Program-made: the position numbers and the translations under genes | Notes under the pieces: model-generated | Seen by the model: the letters and a program-made list of their open reading frames with translations, nothing else | What the model was told of the DNA's origin: nothing | Databases searched by the model: none | Shown: positions 8,611 to 17,416 of the stretch, one piece after another | How positions within the stretch are numbered: the stretch's first letter is position 1 | Layout: each line of letters begins with the position of its first letter | Source: Paeniglutamicibacter antarcticus | GTDB taxonomy: Bacteria; Actinomycetota; Actinomycetes; Actinomycetales; Micrococcaceae | DNA length: 64,000 nt | Direction of reading: 5' to 3' | Assembly: GCF_900010755.1 (NCBI RefSeq) | Contig: NZ_CZJT01000081.1 | Location: 62,001 to 126,000, forward strand

Positions 8611-8966
8611 GATTCGACCCCGATCAGGTGTTCGATGCTTGGCTCGCGCCCGGGTTCCATGAGGATCGCCAGCACATCCACCCGCACGGTGCGCGCATTC
8701 CTGTGGTGCTCAAGGCACCAGCGCCGCACCAACCGTGAAATCCTGCGCAGCTTCACCGGGTTCACTGCCTCGGCGGGATGCCCGAAGCCCAGCGATGAGC
8801 GGGTCTTGACCTCCACCCCGACCACCTGCCCGGCATCTTCGGCGATGATGTCCAGTTCGCCGATCTTGCATCGCCAGTTTCGTTCCAGCACCGTGTATCC
8901 GGCTCCGGCCAAATACTTTGCCGCCAGTTCCTCGCCCCTGGCACCCAGTTCCTGGTTGTGGTTCAC
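8607..8966 (-). CDS. yraN: YraN family (UPF0102) nuclease-like protein
   Basis: A 119-residue protein with the restriction-endonuclease-like fold of the UPF0102 family. Visible features are LGARGEELAAKYLAGAGY at the N-terminus, the RNWRCKIGELDIIAED segment that holds the acidic site, and VVGVEVKTRS with the conserved ExK. The role in recombination or repair is not established, but it is steadily found beside comM and dprA. It overlaps comM by four bases. Confidence 0.92.
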   Translation of the reverse strand: MNHNQELGARGEELAAKYLAGAGYTVLERNWRCKIGELDIIAEDAGQVVGVEVKTRSSLGFGHPAEAVNPVKLRRISRLVRRWCLEHHRNARTVRVDVLAILMEPGREPSIEHLIGVES

Positions 8967-9105
8967 CTATCCCGCGCTCCCTTCGGCGTTCCCAAGTCCG
9001 GAACTCGGCGAGCGCCGGACCCACAGGGTTCATGGCACCAAGCGTGGGTGCCCCGGGGAGGTTACAGGGATGAGGGACTCCGGAGTGTGGATAAGTATTC
9101 GTCGG

Positions 9106-9645
9106 CTAGTTCTCCGGGAACCCGAAACCATCGGAATCGACGGTGAAGACCTGGGCTTGGGCGTTGCGGAGCACTGCGGCTGGAAGGTGGAAATCCAGAT
9201 GCTGCCCCAGGGAGGTTTCCCTGAGTGAGAGGTGGAGGTCCGTGGTGGAGAATTCCCAGGGGCACCAGTACTCCAGGTGGTCGAAGGAAGCGTTGCGGGT
9301 CTCATCCCCTTGGCCCAGCACGCAATCAAGCACCACGGGCCCGGGGTTGCCCTGGGATGCATCAACCGCGGATACATCAAGCAGTGCACCGGTGCCCTCA
9401 GCGTAGGAATCCATGAGCGCTACCCGGTAGGCCAGGTAGTCCTCGACCGGTAGCCGGCGGAACACCCGGTCCAACACCACGATAATGCCGTGGGAGTGTG
9501 CACGGATTTCACGCAGGGAGACCCTGTGCCGCGGGCTTTCGAAGATGACACGGTTTTGCGCCACCACGTGTGGCACCTCCGCCAGCGGGATGGACGAGCC
9601 AAAGGTCTCGCCCTCGAACACCAGGTCTTCACCGTTCTCGGTCAT
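9106..9645 (-). CDS. Hypothetical protein, paralogue of the upstream gene
   Basis: A 179-residue soluble protein with no family recognised and no signal peptide or membrane segment. The start at 9645 (MTENGEDLV) was chosen because it overlaps the stop of the upstream gene by one base (TGATG). By eye it resembles the C-terminal half of that gene: AQNRVIFES...VSLREIRAHSHGIIVVLD here against ALNHLLYSG...VRLEVATVHSNGVMLGIE there, and LEYWCPWEF against GELWMPGVL. Both end in a beta-rich part with many acidic residues. The pair probably acts together, possibly as a heteromer. It is not part of the usual yraN neighbourhood as I know it. Confidence 0.75.
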   Translation of the reverse strand: MTENGEDLVFEGETFGSSIPLAEVPHVVAQNRVIFESPRHRVSLREIRAHSHGIIVVLDRVFRRLPVEDYLAYRVALMDSYAEGTGALLDVSAVDASQGNPGPVVLDCVLGQGDETRNASFDHLEYWCPWEFSTTDLHLSLRETSLGQHLDFHLPAAVLRNAQAQVFTVDSDGFGFPEN

Positions 9646-10583
9646 CAGGATTCCTCGTCGAATCGCTGGATGTGCGTGGTGGCCTCCCGCAGGGCAGCGG
9701 TGTCGAGGTCGAATCCCAACTCCAGGGTTGTTTCGTCGCCGTGGATGTTGGGCAGGTAGCTGACATACAGCGTGCAACTCAGTTCCTGCGCCGCCAGGAC
9801 ACCTGGCATCCACAGCTCGCCACGGTGCCTGGCCACCTGGGTGAATCTTGCGGCTCCGAGGTCCAGCGGTTCAAATGTGTAGTCCGGCCCGGAGAGCGGA
9901 TCGTGGGCTTCGATTTCAACTGCGGTGGTTCCGCCGCTGCGTCGGGCCCAAAAATCGGCGGTCTCGCGCTCCCCGCGCAGCTGTGCGCATTCGATGCCGA
10001 GCATCACCCCGTTGCTGTGGACGGTGGCCACCTCCAGTCGAACCGTCCGGCCGTCGCCCGAGTACAGCAGGTGATTCAGTGCCACCGAGACGCCCAGCTC
10101 ACGGGCCATGGGTCCGGTGGACACAGACCCTGCCCGTTGGAGGGCCGCAGGTTCCCCGTCCGTTTCCACGTAGGTGCCAGGGTCTTCGTCCTGCCGCGCC
10201 TTTCGGGTCAGCGGCCCTTCAAGGAAGGGATGGCCGGTGTAGGCCAGATGCCCGGTCTTCAGGCCAAGGAGTGCCTCATGGACTTGATCAGAGGACGCCA
10301 GCACCGCGGGATCCGTATCCGCGCTCGTCAGCAGCTCCGACGGTTTTTCTTCACGCTCGGCAAGTACCTGCGCATACCCGACCAGTGCCTGGTTCATGGC
10401 CGTGATGCTCTGCTCGAAGGCGCGTTTGCCGACACCCGTCTCTGGTTGGCCGTCATCGAAGACGAACCCCAGGTCGTTGAGATTCATCCCGTGGTCGGTG
10501 TTGCTGCTGGCAACGAAGCCAAAGCTGACGGTTCCCAGGACATCATCGTCAGGGGCCCGGGAAGGTTCTTCATGCTGGGCCAT
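9645..10583 (-). CDS. Hypothetical protein, upstream partner of the paralogous pair
   Basis: A 312-residue acidic, soluble protein with no recognised domain. The N-terminal half holds an alpha-helical stretch (about 50-130) and the C-terminal half (about 160-310) matches the smaller downstream neighbour in pattern, which suggests duplication plus an extra N-terminal domain. Translation is coupled to the next gene through a TGATG overlap. No Walker, HTH or catalytic motif was seen. It is separated from DUF2469 by 224 bases holding an inverted repeat. Confidence 0.75.
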   Translation of the reverse strand: MAQHEEPSRAPDDDVLGTVSFGFVASSNTDHGMNLNDLGFVFDDGQPETGVGKRAFEQSITAMNQALVGYAQVLAEREEKPSELLTSADTDPAVLASSDQVHEALLGLKTGHLAYTGHPFLEGPLTRKARQDEDPGTYVETDGEPAALQRAGSVSTGPMARELGVSVALNHLLYSGDGRTVRLEVATVHSNGVMLGIECAQLRGERETADFWARRSGGTTAVEIEAHDPLSGPDYTFEPLDLGAARFTQVARHRGELWMPGVLAAQELSCTLYVSYLPNIHGDETTLELGFDLDTAALREATTHIQRFDEES

Positions 10584-10742
10584 GGGTCGGGCTCCTCGGG
10601 TATCGGGATCGAAGCACTCGGTGCAGACCTGTTACCGGTATCCGCACTGTTTTGGAAAGCGTAACAACGATGAGTGCCAGATTGGCCGTGGCGCGCGGCG
10701 TCTGCCGGGGAGCAGGAGAACTGCACACTTGGGCATATGGCA

Positions 10743-10785
10743 CTGCCCCGCATCCGGCGGCGTTGAAGTCGAGAATGCGGGGCAG
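10743..10785 (-). terminator. Stem-loop downstream of DUF2469
   Basis: CTGCCCCGCAT (10743-10753) and ATGCGGGGCAG (10775-10785) form a perfect 11-base inverted repeat with a 21-base loop. On the minus strand it lies after the DUF2469 stop. No T-run follows, so it may be a weak terminator or an mRNA-stabilising hairpin. Confidence 0.45.
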
Positions 10786-10807
10786 CAAAGGCAATGCGTG
10801 GAACCGG

Positions 10808-11134
10808 TTAGTCCAGTTCGAGTCCGTCCTTGGGCATCGCCAGGTCTTCCATGCGGTTCAGTTCCTCGATGTTCACGTCCTTGAACGTGACGATGCGCAC
10901 CGACTTCACAAAGCGTCCGGTGCGGTATACGTCCCAGACCCAGGCGTCGGTGAGCGTCAGGTCGAAGAAGACCTCCCCGTCGGCCGAGCGGGTCTTCAAA
11001 TCCACGCCGTTGGCCAGGTAGAAACGCCGCTCGGTTTCCACGACGAAGTTGAAGAGGTTCGCGACGTCCTTGTATTCGCGATAGAGCTGCAGCTCCAGTT
11101 CCGCTTCATAGTTTTCAAGATCTTCGGCACTCAT
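10808..11134 (-). CDS. DUF2469 family protein
   Basis: A 108-residue acidic protein that begins MSAEDLENYEAELELQLYRE and continues with YKDVANLFNFVVETERRFYLAN; this pattern is diagnostic of DUF2469, an actinobacterial family found directly after rnhB. Function is unknown. It follows rnhB on the same strand by 33 bases and so is probably in the lepB1-rnhB transcript. Confidence 0.93.
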   Translation of the reverse strand: MSAEDLENYEAELELQLYREYKDVANLFNFVVETERRFYLANGVDLKTRSADGEVFFDLTLTDAWVWDVYRTGRFVKSVRIVTFKDVNIEELNRMEDLAMPKDGLELD

Positions 11135-11167
11135 GTTGCTTCTTCGCCCCCTCTGGTTTGCCTCGTG

Positions 11168-11875
11168 CTAGCTCTTGGGTGTGAGCTGCCAGGTCTTGCG
11201 GTGGTATTCGGTGGCGCCGTGCTCGATGATTGCCTGCCGGTGCCCCGCGGTCCCGTATCCCTTGTTCTGTATCCAACCGTACGCCGGGTACTTCGAATCA
11301 TAGCCATCGAGCAGCTCGTCGCGTTCGACTTTCGCCAAGATCGAGGCCGCGGCGATGGACAGCGCCAGCAAATCGCCCTTGATCAGGGTTTGCACCGGAA
11401 TCAGCAGCCCGTCGATGTCATCGGGTTCCCCGAAGCCGGGCATCAGTGAATCCAGCAGCGTCGGCTGCTTGGTGGCCGAGAGCCAGTCGAGGTTCCCATC
11501 CAGCAGCACCGCATCGGCCTTGGCGCCTCCGGCCCGGGCCTCCGCGTCCGTGACGGCGCGCAACCCGGCCAAGCGCAGTGCGGGCACCAGCCCGAGTGCA
11601 TCGATGTCCGCGGCACGTGCGTGCCCGACGCCCCAACCCAAGGCCCACTCCTTGATCTGCGGGACCAGTGCGTGGCGGAGATCCGCGGAGAGCAGTTTTG
11701 AATCGCGCACTCCGGGCAAGTCCGTGGCCGTGTGCGGATCGATCACCACGTAGCCAACCGACACCGGGCCGGCCAGCGCCCCGCGGCCCACCTCATCGGC
11801 GGCGCCGATCAGCGTGAATCCGCCGCCGGTGGCCAGCGCGCGTTCATGTTCAAGGGTTGGTGCCTTGGAGGCCAT
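11168..11875 (-). CDS. rnhB: Ribonuclease HII
   Basis: Removes misincorporated ribonucleotides and RNA-DNA hybrids. The 235-residue product shows the type II signature AADEVGRGALAGP, with catalytic Asp27 and Glu28, then Asp126 in VLLDGN and the fourth acid in LAKVERDELL. The C-terminal NKGYGTAGHRQAI segment is also typical. Its ATG overlaps the stop of lepB1 by one base (TAATG), so the two are translationally coupled. Confidence 0.95.
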   Translation of the reverse strand: MASKAPTLEHERALATGGGFTLIGAADEVGRGALAGPVSVGYVVIDPHTATDLPGVRDSKLLSADLRHALVPQIKEWALGWGVGHARAADIDALGLVPALRLAGLRAVTDAEARAGGAKADAVLLDGNLDWLSATKQPTLLDSLMPGFGEPDDIDGLLIPVQTLIKGDLLALSIAAASILAKVERDELLDGYDSKYPAYGWIQNKGYGTAGHRQAIIEHGATEYHRKTWQLTPKS

Positions 11876-12603
11876 TACTTGGCCGGGGCAGTGGTTTCGG
11901 GTGCCGGCACCTCGGCGTAGACCTCCGCGTGGTTGGAGATGCCGCCGATCCTATCCAGTGGCCAGGAAATGACAGATGCCTTGCCTTCTACCGAGGAAAT
12001 GTCCACGAACCCGCCCTGCAGGTCTTCGTGGTAGCGGGAATCCGCGGATTCGCCGCGGTGGTCGCCCATCACCCAGAGTTTGCCTTCGGGGACCACCTTG
12101 GTGAATTCCTGCTCCGAGGGTGCATCCCCGGGGAAAATATACGGTTCGGTGATGGCCACCCCGTTGACGGTCAACCGGCCATCGGCCGAACAGCAGGTCA
12201 CAGTGTCCCCGGGCATGCCGATGATCCGCTTGATCAGGTGCTGGTTGGAGGGGTCCGGGACCAGGCCGACGAAGGCGAAGAATTCCCCGACCGGGTTGGT
12301 CACCGTGGAGGCGATCGGCGGCAGCCAGCCCTGGTCGTCGCGGAAGACCACCACGTCGCCGCGGGTCAGCTCGAACGGACCAGGGACCATGAGGTTTGCG
12401 AAGATGCGGTCGTTCTTCTGCAGGGTTTCTTCCATGGAGCCGGAGGGGATGTAGAAGGCCCGGAAGAAGAAGGTCTTCACCACCAGGGAGATCACCAGGG
12501 CGATGACCACGACGATGAGAATTTCACGCACCGCCGCCCACACGGGGTTTCTTTTCTTCCGCGGGTGGTTTTCGGAAGCGGCTGGCTCGCTGGCATGCGT
12601 CAC
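11875..12603 (-). CDS. lepB: Signal peptidase I (first copy)
   Basis: Membrane serine-lysine protease that removes Sec and Tat signal peptides. The 242-residue product has a cytoplasmic Lys/Arg-rich start, one membrane segment (about 28-48), box B IPSGSMEETL with Ser56, and box D IKRIIGMPGDTV with Lys125. Box E reads MGDHRGESADSRYH. It forms a unit with rnhB downstream. A second lepB lies 2.4 kb away, separated by a secreted protease. Confidence 0.94.
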   Translation of the reverse strand: MTHASEPAASENHPRKKRNPVWAAVREILIVVVIALVISLVVKTFFFRAFYIPSGSMEETLQKNDRIFANLMVPGPFELTRGDVVVFRDDQGWLPPIASTVTNPVGEFFAFVGLVPDPSNQHLIKRIIGMPGDTVTCCSADGRLTVNGVAITEPYIFPGDAPSEQEFTKVVPEGKLWVMGDHRGESADSRYHEDLQGGFVDISSVEGKASVISWPLDRIGGISNHAEVYAEVPAPETTAPAK

Positions 12604-12760
12604 GTGCGTGGGACCCTTTCAGGTGTCTAGCTGTTGTTTTGCTTTCCGCGTTCCGGCACTGGCATGGGATGCCGCGGCCCGGATGCGTTCCGCCGCCTCC
12701 TAGCCTACGTTGCAAAACTGGCATTTTGCCCATCTGGCGCGGGAGCAAGGCAGGCGCCCG

Positions 12761-14719
12761 CTAGCGCTTGGGCTCTTTGGCTACGCCAAAGGTGGATTTT
12801 GCGGGGCTCGAGGCGGTGTTTCCGGCGATCTGAATGGCCGTGACCACATGCGAACCCGGCTTTAGGGGCGCGGGGATTTTCACGCTCCAGCGCCCCTTGA
12901 CCACCGTGGTGCTACGTGTGGCTTTTCCCACCGTGACCTTGAGGGTGGCACCGCTGATACCGCGGCCGGACACCGTGCGCGGCGCCTTGGCATAGGGATA
13001 TTTTCGTCCGGATACCGGCGAGCTGATGCTCGGCGCGGCGGGTACGAGCGTGAAGGTGGATTTGGTGCCGGCGGAGGCGTGTTTGCCCTGCTTCTGCATG
13101 GCGGTGAACGAGTTCTTGCCGTACTTCCACGAGCCGGCGGCCTTGATGCTCCAGGTCCCCTTGGCGGTGACGGTGCCCTTCCCGGTGACGGCTCCGGTGA
13201 GGCTCACGGTGGCACCGGGAACCCCGGTTCCGGTGATCCTGCCCGGCGCCCTGGTTGAGGCGGATCCCTTGGCAGGCGCAGTGACCTTTGGGGGCGGAAG
13301 CACCAGGGTGTAGTTGCCCGGGGCGAGTGATGATTTGCTGTAGCCGTTCACGGCCTGCAGGCTGAACTTGAAGGCGCCCGCTACTGCCGGTGCCCGGAAG
13401 CTGAAGGCCCCGTGGGTGACTGTTGCCGTGGCAATCTTTTTGCCGGCGGCCAGGACCTGTACGTTGGTGCCGGCCGGGGCGCCGGCAACGGTTCCGTGGA
13501 TGCGCGAACCTGCTGGCACTGCCGCGGTGCCGGGGGCGAGCTTGAGCTTGGGGGCCGGAAGGAAGAGCCTGAGGCTGTATCCGCCGGTGACCTTAAGGGC
13601 CGGGCCGATGTCGGCGAAGTAGGCTCGGCCCCGGTCGTCATTGGAGATGGCGCTGGTGATCCCCACCGCTTTGGTTCCCGCCATGACGGCGCCGCCCGAG
13701 TCTCCCTCATAGGCCTTGGAGAATCCGGGGTTTGCCATGCCGAATCCACGGACGGCCCGGATGTCGGCGGCGGTGTTCTTGAATCCCCCGACCACGAAGA
13801 TCCCGACCTCGTCAACGATGCCACAGGTAAATCCGGTGGTGCGTCCCGATTTACAGACCTTGGTGCCCAGGGTTGCCCGGGAAATGCCGGTGACCTTCAC
13901 TTCACCGCTGTGCGGGTTCCCGCCTTTCCAGCCGGTGACGGCAGGAAGCGGCCGCAGGGCAGGATTCAGCCTGTCGATCACCGAGACGTCGGTGCCGATG
14001 TTGCCCACCAGCAGGTTTCCCAAGGCCTTGGTCGGTGCATTGCGGGGACCACCGAATTGGGAGAAACCGAATTGCCCGAGCATCGGCCCGAGGCCTCCGA
14101 AACCGTCGGTGGTTGAGGGTTTTTCCACGCTGACGGTGCGGATCCTGCCGTCTTGGGTGCAGTGGCCTGCGGAGATGGCAGCAGGAGCGCCTGCGGGGTT
14201 GAAGGCGGAGAAACCAAGTGAGCAGAGCGCAAAGATCCCCGGGCGTGTTTCGGTTCCGTACCCCATGCCGCCCAGCACATCGGTGGCGGCGATGGTTTCG
14301 GCGGGACCAAGTGCCTGCCGCAGCGCCACCTTTGGGTACCGCGCGACAAATTGCTCCGGGCTCTGCTTGCGTCCGGGTTCCAGGCTGAGCGCCGCCGGGC
14401 GCGCCGGTCCGCTGCCGGCACCACCGCCGGTTCGGATGATGAATCCGTCTGCGGTTTGCATGATTGCTTGAAGTTTGCCCAGTGTCCCGGGTTCGACTGA
14501 TGAAACGTATTCGTTGAAGAGCTCGTCGACGTTTGCCGGATTCCGGCCACCCAAGCCGCTGCCTGCAAAGGTCGCGGCCGCGATCCCCTGGCCGGGGCCC
14601 TGCGCTGCGGCTACCGGGCCGGCCGGCAACGAACCACCGAGCACCAAGGCGGCCGTCGCGGCGAAGATCCCGGCGCGATGCAAAGCACTATGCACAGAAG
14701 TCCCTATTCGTTGCTGCAT
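12761..14719 (-). CDS. Secreted S1 family serine protease with Ig-like C-terminal repeats
   Basis: Predicted chymotrypsin/streptogrisin-type protease of 652 residues. A signal peptide (about 1-39) and a pro-region (about 40-160) precede the catalytic domain, with His186 in ISAGHC, Asp244 in IGTDVSVID and Ser341 in EGDSGGAV. After about residue 370 there are three Ig-like or adhesion-type beta domains rich in Lys, Thr, Ala and Gly, ending in a Lys/Arg tail. These may anchor the enzyme to substrate or cell wall. It sits between the two signal peptidase genes, same strand, with a terminator separating it from lepB2. Substrate unknown. Confidence 0.88.
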   Translation of the reverse strand: MQQRIGTSVHSALHRAGIFAATAALVLGGSLPAGPVAAAQGPGQGIAAATFAGSGLGGRNPANVDELFNEYVSSVEPGTLGKLQAIMQTADGFIIRTGGGAGSGPARPAALSLEPGRKQSPEQFVARYPKVALRQALGPAETIAATDVLGGMGYGTETRPGIFALCSLGFSAFNPAGAPAAISAGHCTQDGRIRTVSVEKPSTTDGFGGLGPMLGQFGFSQFGGPRNAPTKALGNLLVGNIGTDVSVIDRLNPALRPLPAVTGWKGGNPHSGEVKVTGISRATLGTKVCKSGRTTGFTCGIVDEVGIFVVGGFKNTAADIRAVRGFGMANPGFSKAYEGDSGGAVMAGTKAVGITSAISNDDRGRAYFADIGPALKVTGGYSLRLFLPAPKLKLAPGTAAVPAGSRIHGTVAGAPAGTNVQVLAAGKKIATATVTHGAFSFRAPAVAGAFKFSLQAVNGYSKSSLAPGNYTLVLPPPKVTAPAKGSASTRAPGRITGTGVPGATVSLTGAVTGKGTVTAKGTWSIKAAGSWKYGKNSFTAMQKQGKHASAGTKSTFTLVPAAPSISSPVSGRKYPYAKAPRTVSGRGISGATLKVTVGKATRSTTVVKGRWSVKIPAPLKPGSHVVTAIQIAGNTASSPAKSTFGVAKEPKR

Positions 14720-15024
14720 GCGGTGCTCTCCCGGTGCCAGGGCTTCCCGGTGGTGGCTCTCGATGCCGAGGCGGCATGCGGGTAGTTCTCCAGCGGGCCG
14801 TGAATCAGCACGGACTCAAAATTCTATCCCGCACCGGGCGAAAAGGGTGCGAAGCGCACCGAACGGGGCACGCTTCGCACCCGGTATCCGGGTCCTGAAT
14901 CCGGGCCTGCGGGTGCCGTTACCGGTGGTTCGTACTTACGCCGCGTTTCACCGGAGGACTTCGTGCCGCAGGCCAGGATCCGAAAAGGACTAGGGGGAAT
15001 CCCCGCATTCGCGCGGTGGTGTTG
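14720..15024. other. Gap between lepB2 and the S1 protease
   Basis: About 300 bases with no convincing coding frame. It holds the lepB2 terminator at 14845-14882 and must contain the promoter of the protease on the minus strand, which I could not place with confidence. Confidence 0.5.
14845..14882 (-). terminator. Rho-independent terminator after lepB2
   Basis: GGGTGCGAAGCG (14845-14856) and CGCTTCGCACCC (14871-14882) form a perfect 12-base stem with a 14-base loop. Read on the minus strand it ends in TTTT, so it terminates the rplS-lepB2 transcript before the protease gene. Confidence 0.82.
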
Positions 15025-15684
15025 TTATTGGCCGTCGACCGCGTGTTTGCGGTCCAAGGGCCAGATCACGTCGGTGACTTTCCCCAGCACACGGTCAACG
15101 GAAACCAGGCCGCCGCCGGGTGCCCCGAGCAGGGCACGGGAGTCTTCGGAGACCGAGCGGCGGTCCCCCATGACCCAGAGCCGGCCACGCGGGATTTCAA
15201 CGCTGAATTTCTGTTCGCTGGGCTTGTCGCCGGCAAAGAGGTACGGCTCGTCCAGGGGCACGCCGTTGAGGCTGAGTTTGCCGTCGGGGCCGCAGCATTC
15301 GACGGTGTCCCCGCCAACGCCGATGACCCGTTTGACGTATACCGAGTCGTTGCCGGCCAAGCGCAGTGCCCAGGCCAGGGAATCAACGATATTGGGGCTT
15401 TTGTACGGAAGGAAGGAGCCGCGGCCGTCGAAGATGATGACGTCGCCGCGCTGGATTTCCGAGTTTGTGTAGGCAAGCCGGTTTACCAGGAGCCCGTCGC
15501 CGGGGTTCAACGTCGTTTCCATGGAGGCGGAGCCGATGTAGAAGAAGTCGATGACCGTGGCGCGGATGATCAGGGTGATCACCGCGGCGGCCATGAGGGC
15601 GCCAACGGCAAAGCGCCAGCCCCGCGAACGGGACCGGCGCTTTGCTGAAGCGGAAGAATGTTCCGATTCTGTAGGTTGATCCAC
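15025..15684 (-). CDS. lepB: Signal peptidase I (second copy)
   Basis: The 219-residue protein has a basic N-terminus, one membrane segment (about 24-45), box B IGSASMETTL with Ser54, and box D VKRVIGVGGDTV with Lys118; box E reads MGDRRSVSEDSRA. Box B has SAS in place of the usual SGS seen in the first copy, which may shift substrate preference. It follows rplS by 53 bases on the same strand and is closed by the terminator at 14845-14882. Confidence 0.94.
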   Translation of the reverse strand: MDQPTESEHSSASAKRRSRSRGWRFAVGALMAAAVITLIIRATVIDFFYIGSASMETTLNPGDGLLVNRLAYTNSEIQRGDVIIFDGRGSFLPYKSPNIVDSLAWALRLAGNDSVYVKRVIGVGGDTVECCGPDGKLSLNGVPLDEPYLFAGDKPSEQKFSVEIPRGRLWVMGDRRSVSEDSRALLGAPGGGLVSVDRVLGKVTDVIWPLDRKHAVDGQ

Positions 15685-15737
15685 GATGGATCTTCATGAC
15701 CGCCCGAAGGCGGAAACGAAGGTTCTCGTTTTTCTTG

Positions 15738-16097
15738 CTACTTGGCGGTGCGGAAGTCGCGCTTTTCGCGGATCTTCGCAGCCTTGCCGTGGCGATCGCG
15801 CATGTAGAAGAGCTTCGCACGGCGAACGTCGCCACGAGTCACAACTTCAATCTTTTCCAGAACCGGGGAGTGTACCGGGAAGGTACGCTCTACGCCGACG
15901 CCGAAGGAGACCTTGCGAACGGTGAAGGTTTCGCGAACGCCATCGCCCTGGCGACCAAGGACGAAGCCCTGGAAGACCTGGACACGGGAGTTCTTGCCTT
16001 CGATGATGTTTACGTGAACCTTGACGGTGTCACCCGCGCGGAACGTCGGAACATCGGTGCGCAGCGAGGCTGCATCGACAGAGTCGAGAATATGCAT
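15738..16097 (-). CDS. rplS: 50S ribosomal protein L19
   Basis: Ribosomal protein at the 30S-50S interface. The start at 16097 ([17 protein letters not shown]) is set by an AGGAG nine bases upstream; the longer frame from 16130 adds a stretch not found in L19. The 119-residue product has the family core [48 protein letters not shown] and the C-terminal [19 protein letters not shown]. It is the first gene before lepB2. Confidence 0.96.
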   Translation of the reverse strand: MHILDSVDAASLRTDVPTFRAGDTVKVHVNIIEGKNSRVQVFQGFVLGRQGDGVRETFTVRKVSFGVGVERTFPVHSPVLEKIEVVTRGDVRRAKLFYMRDRHGKAAKIREKRDFRTAK

Positions 16098-16636
16098 GAA
16101 TGCATCTCCTAGGCAGACGCCGCAGGTCACCTACCTTAGATGCGGAGCACTAATTTTCCTTGACGCACCAAGGTGCGCGGTAGGAAAGATTTGGTGTTCC
16201 GAAGCTTGGTACCGGGACCCGTTTGCGGGTCCTCGGCGGTCTGGCTGTTGATTCGTTCCCCCTGCGGCAGGAGCAGAATCCAGTAGACCCAAGATTCTAT
16301 TTTGCCACACTCCCGGGAATGCTGCGAAGCATGCACCCACACCGCGGCGTTATCCGGTGCCCCACGGCGTTCCCAGCCACAAGCACCCGGCCCGCAGGAA
16401 GCCGGAAATGCGGCGGCAAGCGCCCTGTTTTCGGGCATTTCGGCGACTTCCCGTGTGCATGGATCGATGACAGCACCATGGCATCGAAAGCGATGGGTGT
16501 CCAAAATAACATTCAATCCGCCAGTGGAACACCGTGGCTTCCTCGGCCAAGGGCACCTACATAAACCGCCCGGCTACTGGGTGCGGGCGGGCCATGCCCC
16601 TCGACCACGCGCGTTGCATCGAATTAGGATGGGCCA
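16098..16636. other. Leader and intergenic region between rplS and the ankyrin lipoprotein
   Basis: About 540 bases between divergent genes. The part nearest rplS is its mRNA leader and includes a GGACCCG...CGGGTCC hairpin near 16216-16233. A TAGAAT hexamer on the minus strand near 16293-16298 is a candidate -10 for rplS, without a good -35. The open frame at 16136-16516 on the minus strand shows no family pattern and is treated as chance. Confidence 0.45.
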
Positions 16637-17398
16637 ATGCCTGACACACAACTGTTCCGCGCACTGGCCATCACGTCGATGCTGGCGATCCTCACCGTGT
16701 TGGGTGCCTGCAGCGCACCGAAAGAAACAGGCCAGATTCCGGCAACGCCCACCGAAGTTGCCGGAAGTGATTCGAACGGAGTCCCGGAGCCGAACGAAAA
16801 AGCACTGGGTGAGTCCCTGCTGGCAGCCGTGGCGGCCAACGACGGGCCCGAGGTGCGTCGGCTGCTTGATGCCGGCGCACCGGCCAACCACCGGGGTGCC
16901 GATGACCGTCCGGTGCTCGTGGCCGCCACCAGGGCCAACGCCATCGATGCGGCGCGGGAGCTGGTGGCCGGCGGGGCGGATGTGAACGCCAAGGATTCGA
17001 TCTCCGATTCCGCGTTCCTTTATGCGGGCGCCGAGGGACTCAATGAAATCCTGAAGCTCGCCATCGGGCACGGGGCCGATGTCTCCAGCACCAACCGCTA
17101 CGGCGGCACCGCGTTGATCCCCGCGTGCGAACACGGCCACGTCGAAACCGTGGGATTGCTGCTGGCCGCGGGCGTCGAGGTGGACCACGTCAACAACCTT
17201 GGCTGGACCTGCCTGCTGGAGGCGGTGATCCTCGGTGATGGCGGCACCGAACACCAGGAGGTCATCACCATGGCGCTGGCCGCCGGCGCCAACCCGGAGC
17301 TTGGGGATGCTGACGGGACCACGGCACTGGAACATGCCCGGGAGAAGCAGCAAAGCGCGGTGGTCCGGCTGCTTGAAAGCGCCGGCCCACCGCGCTAA
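16637..17398 (+). CDS. Ankyrin-repeat lipoprotein
   Basis: A 253-residue exported protein with a lipobox LGAC ending at about Cys25 and a Ser/Pro/Glu-rich linker to about residue 55. Then come about five ankyrin repeats, seen as EVRRLLDAGAPAN, AARELVAGGADVN, ILKLAIGHGADVS, TVGLLLAAGVEVD and MALAAGANPELGD. Ankyrin repeats bind proteins, so this may be a surface scaffold or inhibitor; the partner is unknown. It is on the opposite strand from the ribosomal/tRNA genes on both sides and converges on trmD with 18 bases between the stops, so it looks like an insertion into the core block. Confidence 0.88.
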   Translation: MPDTQLFRALAITSMLAILTVLGACSAPKETGQIPATPTEVAGSDSNGVPEPNEKALGESLLAAVAANDGPEVRRLLDAGAPANHRGADDRPVLVAATRANAIDAARELVAGGADVNAKDSISDSAFLYAGAEGLNEILKLAIGHGADVSSTNRYGGTALIPACEHGHVETVGLLLAAGVEVDHVNNLGWTCLLEAVILGDGGTEHQEVITMALAAGANPELGDADGTTALEHAREKQQSAVVRLLESAGPPR

Positions 17399-17416
17399 GG
17401 CGCGCCTGGAAGATCC

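Noticed and set aside
16136..16516. Minus-strand frame of 126 codons upstream of rplS
   Set aside because: Lies in the rplS leader, no family pattern, no ribosome site.
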